Shown here: positions 59,760-64,000 of the stretch, one piece after another
Numbering within the stretch: the stretch's first letter is position 1
How the letters are laid out: every line of letters starts with the position of its first letter
NCBI GenBank assembly: GCA_039034015.1
Contig: JBCCBM010000017.1
Location: 18,712 to 82,711 of the forward strand
DNA: 64,000 nucleotides
Direction: 5' to 3'
DNA from: Acuticoccus sp039034015
GTDB taxonomy: Bacteria > Pseudomonadota > Alphaproteobacteria > Rhizobiales > Amorphaceae
Position numbers and translations under genes: made by a program
The notes under the pieces: generated by a model
Database searches by the model: none
What the model was told of the DNA's origin: nothing
What the model saw: only the letters and a program-made list of their open reading frames with translations

Positions 59760-60466
59760 GGCAGCTCGGTCAGCCCGCCATCGGCGGATTTGGAAAGGGC
59801 GGCAAGGTCGGCCTCGCTGACGCGGGTGAAGTGCAGCGTGTCGCCCACCGCGAAAGGGACCATGGGCCGCGCATCGGGGCGAAACAACGTGAGCGCGGTC
59901 TTGCCGATCACATACCAGCCCGTGGGCATCGAGATCGAGGTGAGCGCTGCCATCCCGCCTGCGAGGATGACGCTGCCCGCCGGCATTGGCGGCCGGGGCT
60001 GCGGCCGCCGGGGGATCGCGAGGGACGGGTCAACGCCGGACAAATACGCAAAGCCTGGCGCGAAGCCGTACATGCCGACCGTGTAGGCCCCGGCCAAGAA
60101 TTGTTTGCGCAGCGCGTCAGGGGAGAGGCTGAGGCCGGAGGCGGCGGCGTCAATGTCTTCCGCCGCGTCGCCATCGAGGGCAACGGGGATTTGATACGTT
60201 TTTGGGGGCGCGGGTTCGGCGGCGCCGCGCGCCATGTCGAGGGCGGAGAGGAGGGTGTCGCGGCCGGTCTCGTCCGGGTCGAAGATGACGAGGAGGGAGC
60301 GGAAGGTGGGCACCACCTCGATGAGGCCAGCCGGGGCGGCCGCATCAAACGCGGCGGCAAGGGCGGCGACCTTTGCGCCCGCGATCGGGTCGATGGTATC
60401 GCCGAACTCGACCACGAAGGCGCTTTCGCCGCTGGGGCGCAGGGTGGCGCCGTCCGGCAGGCTCAT
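59756..60466 (-). CDS. pxpB: 5-oxoprolinase subunit B (PxpB)
   Basis: Protein of 236 residues of the KipI/PxpB family: GESAFVVEFGDTIDP, VVPTFRSLLVIFDP, GMYGFAPGFAYLSGVDPSLAIPRRPQPRPPMPAGSVILAGGMAALTSISMPTGWYVIGKTAL. This last block is the family signature. It partners PxpC as the ATP-using half of 5-oxoprolinase. Coupled to both neighbours by ATGA overlaps. Confidence 0.93.
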   Translation of the reverse strand: MSLPDGATLRPSGESAFVVEFGDTIDPIAGAKVAALAAAFDAAAPAGLIEVVPTFRSLLVIFDPDETGRDTLLSALDMARGAAEPAPPKTYQIPVALDGDAAEDIDAAASGLSLSPDALRKQFLAGAYTVGMYGFAPGFAYLSGVDPSLAIPRRPQPRPPMPAGSVILAGGMAALTSISMPTGWYVIGKTALTLFRPDARPMVPFAVGDTLHFTRVSEADLAALSKSADGGLTELP

Positions 60467-61236
60467 GGGGCCGCAGAGGGGGTGGCGAAGGGGGCGAGCG
60501 TGTGGCCCTTTGCGGTGAGCGCCTCGCGCACCGCGCGCGCAATGGCGATTGCCTCTGGCCCATCCCCGTGGACGCAGACGGAGTGGATGTCGGTCTCGAT
60601 CCGCGTGCCGTCGTGGGCAAAGAGCGCGCCCTCGCTCACCATTCGTGTGACGTTGTGCGCCGCCGTTGCCGGGTCGTGGACCATCGCACCGGGGAGTTTG
60701 CGCGAGCGGAGTTGGCCATCGGGCTCATAGGCGCGGTCGGCAAAAATTTCGGCCGCGGTCTTGAGGCCGGCGTCTTTGCCCGCGCGCTCCAGCTCAGTGG
60801 TGGCGACGGCGAGGAGGGTGAGGCCGGGGTCGACGGCCTTGACGGCGGCGGCGACCGCATCGGCCGCCTCGCGGTTGGCGCTCGCGAAATTGGAGAGCGC
60901 GCCGTGGGCCTTCACGTGGCGCACCGTGCCGCCGGCGAGCGCTGCCATCGCGCAGGCGGCGCCAATTTGATAGGCGACCATGCGCGTGATTTCCCCTGCC
61001 GAGAGGGGGATGACGCGGCGGCCAAAGCCCGGCTTGTCATCAAAGCCGGGGTGCGCGCCAATCTGGACGCCGCCCTCCACCGCGAGGCGCAGGGTGGCGA
61101 GCATTGTCTCCGGATCGCCAGCGTGGAAGCCGCAGGCGATGTTGGCGCTTGTCACGATTTTTAAGATCGCGGCGTCGTCGCCCATGGTCCACGGGCCAAA
61201 ACTCTCGCCGCAGTCGGCGTTGAGGTCGATGGTCAT
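60463..61236 (-). CDS. pxpA: 5-oxoprolinase subunit A (PxpA, LamB/YcsF family)
   Basis: Protein of 257 residues. It starts TIDLNADCGESFGPWTMGDDAAIL, has SANIACGFHAGDPETM and GAHPGFDDKPGFGRR, and later VKAHGALSNFAS and HSVCVHGDGPEAIAIA, all standard for LamB/YcsF proteins. It cleaves the phosphorylated or activated 5-oxoproline. Coupled to the aminotransferase gene upstream by a 4 bp overlap, suggesting that this operon degrades a lactam-forming amino acid or its relatives. Confidence 0.94.
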   Translation of the reverse strand: MTIDLNADCGESFGPWTMGDDAAILKIVTSANIACGFHAGDPETMLATLRLAVEGGVQIGAHPGFDDKPGFGRRVIPLSAGEITRMVAYQIGAACAMAALAGGTVRHVKAHGALSNFASANREAADAVAAAVKAVDPGLTLLAVATTELERAGKDAGLKTAAEIFADRAYEPDGQLRSRKLPGAMVHDPATAAHNVTRMVSEGALFAHDGTRIETDIHSVCVHGDGPEAIAIARAVREALTAKGHTLAPFATPSAAP

Positions 61237-62561
61237 GAAAGGGCAGCGTCCACCGCTTCGCCGAGGCGGCCGACAATCTCGTCAATGTCGGCCGCGGTGG
61301 CGATGAAGGGCGGCGCCACGATGAGATGATCGCCGTTGGCGCCATCGATTGAGCCGCCCATGGGGTAGACCATCAGGTCGCGCTTCATGGCCTCCGCCTT
61401 GATTTTCGCGTGGGTTTTGCGCGCGCGGGGGAGCGGCTCTTTGGTGTCGCGGTCGGCCACGAACTCCATGCCCTGGAAGAGGCCGCGGCCCCGGATGTCG
61501 CCCACATGGGGGTGCTGGCCAAAGCGCGCCTCGAGCCCCTCGCGCAGTTGTGCGCCGCGGGCCTGCACGTTTTGAAGGAGGTTGCCCTCCTCAATGCGCT
61601 TCATGACCGCGACGCCACCGGCGCAGGCGGTCGGGTGGCCAATATAGGTGTGGCCGTGCTGGAAGAAGCCGGAGCCGCTGGCAATGGTGTCGTGGATTTC
61701 GGCGGAGACGAGCATTGCGCCAATGGGCTGGTAGCCCGCGCCAAGGCCCTTTGCGATGAGGACAATGTCGGGCCGCACACCGTCGTGCTCTGAGGCGAAG
61801 AGTTCGCCCGTGCGCCCCATGCCGCACATCACCTCGTCGAGCACGAGGAGGACGCCGTATTTGTCGCAGATCTCGCGGATGCGGGCGAAATAGCCGGAAA
61901 CGGCGGGGACGGCGCCCATCGTGGCGCCCACCACCGGCTCGGCCATGAAGGCGCCCACGGTTTCCGGGCCAAGGCGCAGGATTTCGGCCTCAAGCTCATC
62001 CGCGACGCGGCGGCCATAGGCCTCGGCGCTTTCGCCCGCTTCGCCCCATCGCCAGTGGTGGCAGGGCGCAATGTGGGAAAACGCGTCCGACAGGAACGGC
62101 GCGAACTGGGCGCGGCGCCACTCGTTGCCGCCGGCGGCCAGCGCGCCCAGCGTGTTGCCATGGTAACTCTGGCGGCGGGCGATGATTTTGGAGCGGTCTT
62201 CGCCTTTTTCCAGAAAATATTGGCGGACGAGTTTGATGGCGGATTCTGCCGCTTCAGACCCGCCGGAGACGAAGTAGACCTTTGCGATCCCTTCCGGGGC
62301 TTTTGCGATCAAGATATCGGCGAGTGCTTCGGCGGGTTCTGTGGTGAAGAAGCCTGTGTGCGCGTAGGGCAGGGTGTCGAGCTGGGCTTTGATGGCCTCT
62401 GTCACCGTGCGGTCGGCGTGGCCCAGGCACGAGACGGCCGCGCCGCCGCACCCGTCGATCACGCGCCGGCCGTCTTTGGTGAGGATCGCAATGCCATCGC
62501 CGCCAACGGCAATGGGGAGGGACGCGGCGGACGCGCGCTGGAAAACGTGGGGGGAGGCCAT
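61233..62561 (-). CDS. Class III PLP-dependent aminotransferase
   Basis: Protein of 442 residues. PLP-binding region VYFVSGGSEAAESAIKLVRQYF, ARRQSYHGNTLGALAAGG, the acidic VLLVLDEVMCGMGRTG, and the catalytic Lys in DIVLIAKGLGAGYQPIGAMLVS. Members act on omega-amino acids, ornithine-like compounds or 2,2-dialkylglycine. The ATG at 62561 is preferred to an adjacent TTG. It heads the operon with pxpABC, pointing to joint catabolism of an amino acid through a lactam or glutamate. Confidence 0.93.
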   Translation of the reverse strand: MASPHVFQRASAASLPIAVGGDGIAILTKDGRRVIDGCGGAAVSCLGHADRTVTEAIKAQLDTLPYAHTGFFTTEPAEALADILIAKAPEGIAKVYFVSGGSEAAESAIKLVRQYFLEKGEDRSKIIARRQSYHGNTLGALAAGGNEWRRAQFAPFLSDAFSHIAPCHHWRWGEAGESAEAYGRRVADELEAEILRLGPETVGAFMAEPVVGATMGAVPAVSGYFARIREICDKYGVLLVLDEVMCGMGRTGELFASEHDGVRPDIVLIAKGLGAGYQPIGAMLVSAEIHDTIASGSGFFQHGHTYIGHPTACAGGVAVMKRIEEGNLLQNVQARGAQLREGLEARFGQHPHVGDIRGRGLFQGMEFVADRDTKEPLPRARKTHAKIKAEAMKRDLMVYPMGGSIDGANGDHLIVAPPFIATAADIDEIVGRLGEAVDAALS

Positions 62562-62681
62562 CAACTCACCTTGGGCGTTGCGGCGCGCGGGGCCGCGCGC
62601 ACGCAGTTGTCCGTTTAAAGATGGTCCTCATCATGGCTGTGCCAAGCGAGCGGCGAAAGGCCTCCGGTTGAATCTGGCGCG
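62562..62681 (-). promoter_or_regulatory. Upstream region of aminotransferase-pxp operon
   Basis: 120 bp between the SRPBCC stop and the aminotransferase start, same strand. GCGCGCGG-GG-CCGCGCGC (62583-62600) is a perfect eight-pair GC hairpin, 22 bp before the ATG. It could end the upstream arsR operon (without a T-run) or lie in the leader. Promoter not identified. Confidence 0.4.
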
Positions 62682-63140
62682 TTATGCTGGGACGGCTGTG
62701 GCGCGGGCGACGAAGGCATCAAGGGCGTTGCTCCACCCGCCTTCGACCTCATGCTCGAAGCCAGAGCCGTCGAGGGCGACGCTTTGGATGTGGACGGTGA
62801 GCGTCACACCCTCGCCCGCGGGCGCAATGTCCACCGAGACGAGGCTCACCCCAAGGTTGGCGCCCTCCGCGTGGAGCGCTTCTGTGAAGACGAGGCGCTG
62901 GTCGGGGACGAGGTTGTAGTAGTTTGTTTTGACGGTGAAGGTCTCGCCGTCCGGCATCTTGCATTCGCACACCTCATGACCGCCTTCGGAAAAGTCGGTG
63001 GCGGTGTAGGTCATGGTGACGCCCTCGAAGGGTGCGCCCCAGACGACGCGCTCCTCCGGCTCCTTCCACATGGCAAAAACGCGGGCGGGGGTGGCGGCGA
63101 CATTGCGGGTGAGGGTGAGGGTGGAGTGGGCAAGGCTCAT
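62682..63140 (-). CDS. AHSA1/SRPBCC-family ligand-binding protein
   Basis: Protein of 152 residues with the helix-grip fold of Aha1-like/START proteins: LTLTRNVAATPARVFAMWKEPEERVVWGAP at the start, then GGHEVCECKMPDGETFTVKTNYYNLVPDQRLVFTEAL and a C-terminal amphipathic helix (GGWSNALDAFVARATAV). These proteins are regularly paired with ArsR regulators and probably bind a hydrophobic effector. Coupled to arsR by ATGA. Confidence 0.9.
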   Translation of the reverse strand: MSLAHSTLTLTRNVAATPARVFAMWKEPEERVVWGAPFEGVTMTYTATDFSEGGHEVCECKMPDGETFTVKTNYYNLVPDQRLVFTEALHAEGANLGVSLVSVDIAPAGEGVTLTVHIQSVALDGSGFEHEVEGGWSNALDAFVARATAVPA

Positions 63141-63469
63141 CGGTCGCGCTCCTTCAGGCGTTGTTCCAGGCGGTCGAGGCGGGCGGACCAGCCGGCCTCC
63201 AGATTGTTCAAAAATGTTTCGACGGCGCTGAGGCCGGCGGGGGTGAAGCGGCACAATCGTGTGCGGCCGCTTTTGCGCGTGGCGATGAGGTTGGCGCGCT
63301 CCAACACATTGAGATGTTTTAAAAATGTGGGGAGCGCGATGGCATGGTCGGCGGCAAGGTCGCCCACCGCCACCTCATCACCCCGGGCAAGGCGGGTGAT
63401 CACCGCCCGGCGACAGGGGTCGCTGAGGGCGGCGAAAACGGGGCCGGGGTCGGGGGAATGGTTAGCCAT
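63137..63469 (-). CDS. ArsR-family winged-helix repressor
   Basis: Protein of 110 residues: FAALSDPCRRAVITRLARGDEVAVGDLAADHAIALPTFLKHLNVLERANLIATRKSGRTRLCRFTP. There are two cysteines (CRRAV, RLCRF) but no ELCVCDL metal box, so it is of the non-metal AHSA1-partner type. The ATG lies inside the operator-like repeat at 63461-63482, so binding would block its own translation start region. Forms an operon with the SRPBCC gene. Confidence 0.92.
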   Translation of the reverse strand: MANHSPDPGPVFAALSDPCRRAVITRLARGDEVAVGDLAADHAIALPTFLKHLNVLERANLIATRKSGRTRLCRFTPAGLSAVETFLNNLEAGWSARLDRLEQRLKERDR

Positions 63470-63482
63470 CTGGCGAAGTTTT
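63461..63482 (-). promoter_or_regulatory. ArsR operator, site 1 (overlaps arsR start codon)
   Basis: On the plus strand GTTAGCCATCTGGCGAAGTT plus two T, with the dyad GCCA-TC-TGGC. It includes the arsR ATG (63467-63469 reversed). The near-identical site 2 lies 49 bp away in the same orientation. Confidence 0.7.
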
Positions 63483-63509
63483 CACGTCGCCGCGCACGTG
63501 TCAAGAAAA

Positions 63510-63531
63510 GTTAGCCAATTGGCGAAGTTTT
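63510..63531 (-). promoter_or_regulatory. ArsR operator, site 2
   Basis: On the plus strand GTTAGCCAATTGGCGAAGTT plus two T; contains the perfect ten-base palindrome GCCAATTGGC. 20 of 22 positions match site 1. It lies 41 bp upstream of the arsR ATG and touches the stop codon of the next gene, so the arsR promoter must sit between or over the two sites. Confidence 0.75.
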
Positions 63532-63886
63532 AGTCGCGGGAGTGGGACGCGGTGGCGACGACGCCCGCCGAGATGGTGAGGATGACAACGCCTGTGCGCA
63601 TCCAAAAGCCGGCATCGGGGAACCAATTGAGGTCGAGTTTTACGAGGGCGGCCAGCAGGTAGACGATGACGGTGCTGGCGACCATCATGATCGGGAATTC
63701 TTTCGCAAAGCGGTCCCGCCGGGTTTGGATTTCAAACAGGATGGCGGCCAGCGAAAGGACGGCCAGGATCGCGCCGCCGCGCAACACCATGCCGCCATCC
63801 ATGAACCAGTTGGGGTTTAAAAGGAGCACCCATCCGGCGAAAAACACTGTCGCGATGGACCAGATCAGGAGTGACAAAGCGTACAT
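63530..63886 (-). CDS. Small four-helix membrane protein, unknown function
   Basis: Protein of 118 residues: MYALSLLIWSIATVFFAGWVLLL, VLRGGAILAVLSLAAILFEI, FPIMMVASTVIVYLLAALV and FWMRTGVVILTISAGVVATA, four hydrophobic helices joined by short loops with NPNWFMDGG and LNWFPDAGFWM repeats. The ATG at 63886 is used because a longer in-frame start would read through the terminator at 63915-63950. It resembles small membrane proteins of unknown role; likely independent of arsR. Confidence 0.7.
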   Translation of the reverse strand: MYALSLLIWSIATVFFAGWVLLLNPNWFMDGGMVLRGGAILAVLSLAAILFEIQTRRDRFAKEFPIMMVASTVIVYLLAALVKLDLNWFPDAGFWMRTGVVILTISAGVVATASHSRD

Positions 63887-63914
63887 ACCGGCCGTCCGTT
63901 GGCCCCGTGTGCGG

Positions 63915-63950
63915 GACGAAAGAAAAGGGGGCAGCGCCGCCGCTGCCCCC
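63915..63950 (-). terminator. Intrinsic terminator of a gene beyond the right edge
   Basis: GGGGGCAGCG and CGCTGCCCCC (63927-63936 and 63941-63950) form a perfect ten-pair stem; read leftward it is followed by TTTTCTTT. It lies 26 bp after the TAA at 63976-63978. Confidence 0.88.
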
Positions 63951-63975
63951 TCCAACATAGTGTCGTTTTGCGCCG

Positions 63976-64000
63976 TTAGAACGCGGGTTTCGTCATCCGC
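63976..64000 (-). CDS. 3' end of a leftward gene (runs off right edge)
   Basis: The last codons read RMTKPAF followed by TAA at 63976-63978. Too little is in the window to name the protein. The strong terminator just downstream supports that this is a true gene end. A terminal Phe would fit an outer-membrane barrel but is not enough to claim one. Confidence 0.45.

Overview
This is a high-GC, gene-dense bacterial chromosome segment. It looks like an alphaproteobacterium of the order Hyphomicrobiales (Rhizobiales): a ChvG/ChvI pair opens the window, followed by an ExoD-family protein, a HugZ-type protein, an NDUFA9-like protein, an LptC/LptA pair next to an RNase D-like gene, and many binding-protein-dependent transporters (ABC, TRAP, tripartite tricarboxylate). 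A marine or sediment lineage such as Acuticoccus is a guess from the transporter load. Genes are packed with 1-4 bp ATGA/TGATG overlaps inside operons, and several convergent gene pairs overlap at their 3' ends. No phage, insertion sequence, integrase or CRISPR array is visible. One tRNA, Leu(CAG), is present.

Layout. 0-1.7 kb: chvG (cut by the left edge) and chvI. 1.8-3.1 kb: HugZ-like heme/flavin protein converging with exoD. 3.2-5.8 kb: split XdhC pair plus a molybdopterin-binding/MocA fusion, a maturation set for a molybdenum hydroxylase not encoded here. 5.9-8.0 kb: secreted PRC-barrel protein with two repeat blocks. 8.1-9.0 kb: EamA exporter. 8.9-21.3 kb: a large divergent catabolic locus. 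Leftward run a split transketolase, an FGGY kinase, a SorC regulator, an SDR and then tctC-tctB-tctA. Rightward run a ribose-type ABC transporter and a second SDR. The logic is uptake of a small polyol or unusual sugar, oxidation to a ketose, phosphorylation, and two-carbon ketol transfer into central metabolism. 21.4-27.9 kb: RND efflux pump converging with an OmpR-type two-component system. 28.2-31.5 kb: small secreted protein and a TRAP transporter. 31.6-35.7 kb: VOC protein, MFS transporter, PEP-mutase-like protein and YcaQ-like winged-helix protein. 35.9-43.2 kb: tRNA-Leu, NDUFA9-like protein, uppP, GST, queG, YeeZ-like reductase and a PAS-GGDEF-EAL protein. 43.2-48.9 kb: DoxX-like protein, leuA, a papain-fold small protein of transferred appearance, lptA-lptC-RNase D, and a lytic transglycosylase. 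48.9-53.8 kb: tungstate/molybdate locus tupBCA, an HTH plus binding-protein regulator, and modBC without a modA. 54.0-56.7 kb: phytanoyl-CoA dioxygenase-like gene plus two methyltransferases behind a 20-bp palindrome. 56.8-58.8 kb: membrane glycosyltransferase. 58.8-62.6 kb: aminotransferase and pxpABC (5-oxoprolinase). 62.7-63.9 kb: AHSA1/SRPBCC protein, ArsR regulator and small membrane protein. The last bases hold the 3' end of a further leftward gene and its terminator.

Non-coding structure of note: two arrays of 40-bp terminator-like tandem repeats in opposite orientation at 28.0 and 35.8 kb; a terminator-like hairpin between tctC and tctB; paired operator-like sites in the transketolase/ABC divergent region; a perfect-arm palindrome before the dioxygenase operon; and direct repeats over the arsR start codon. 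Functions come from reading motifs by eye. No database search was run.
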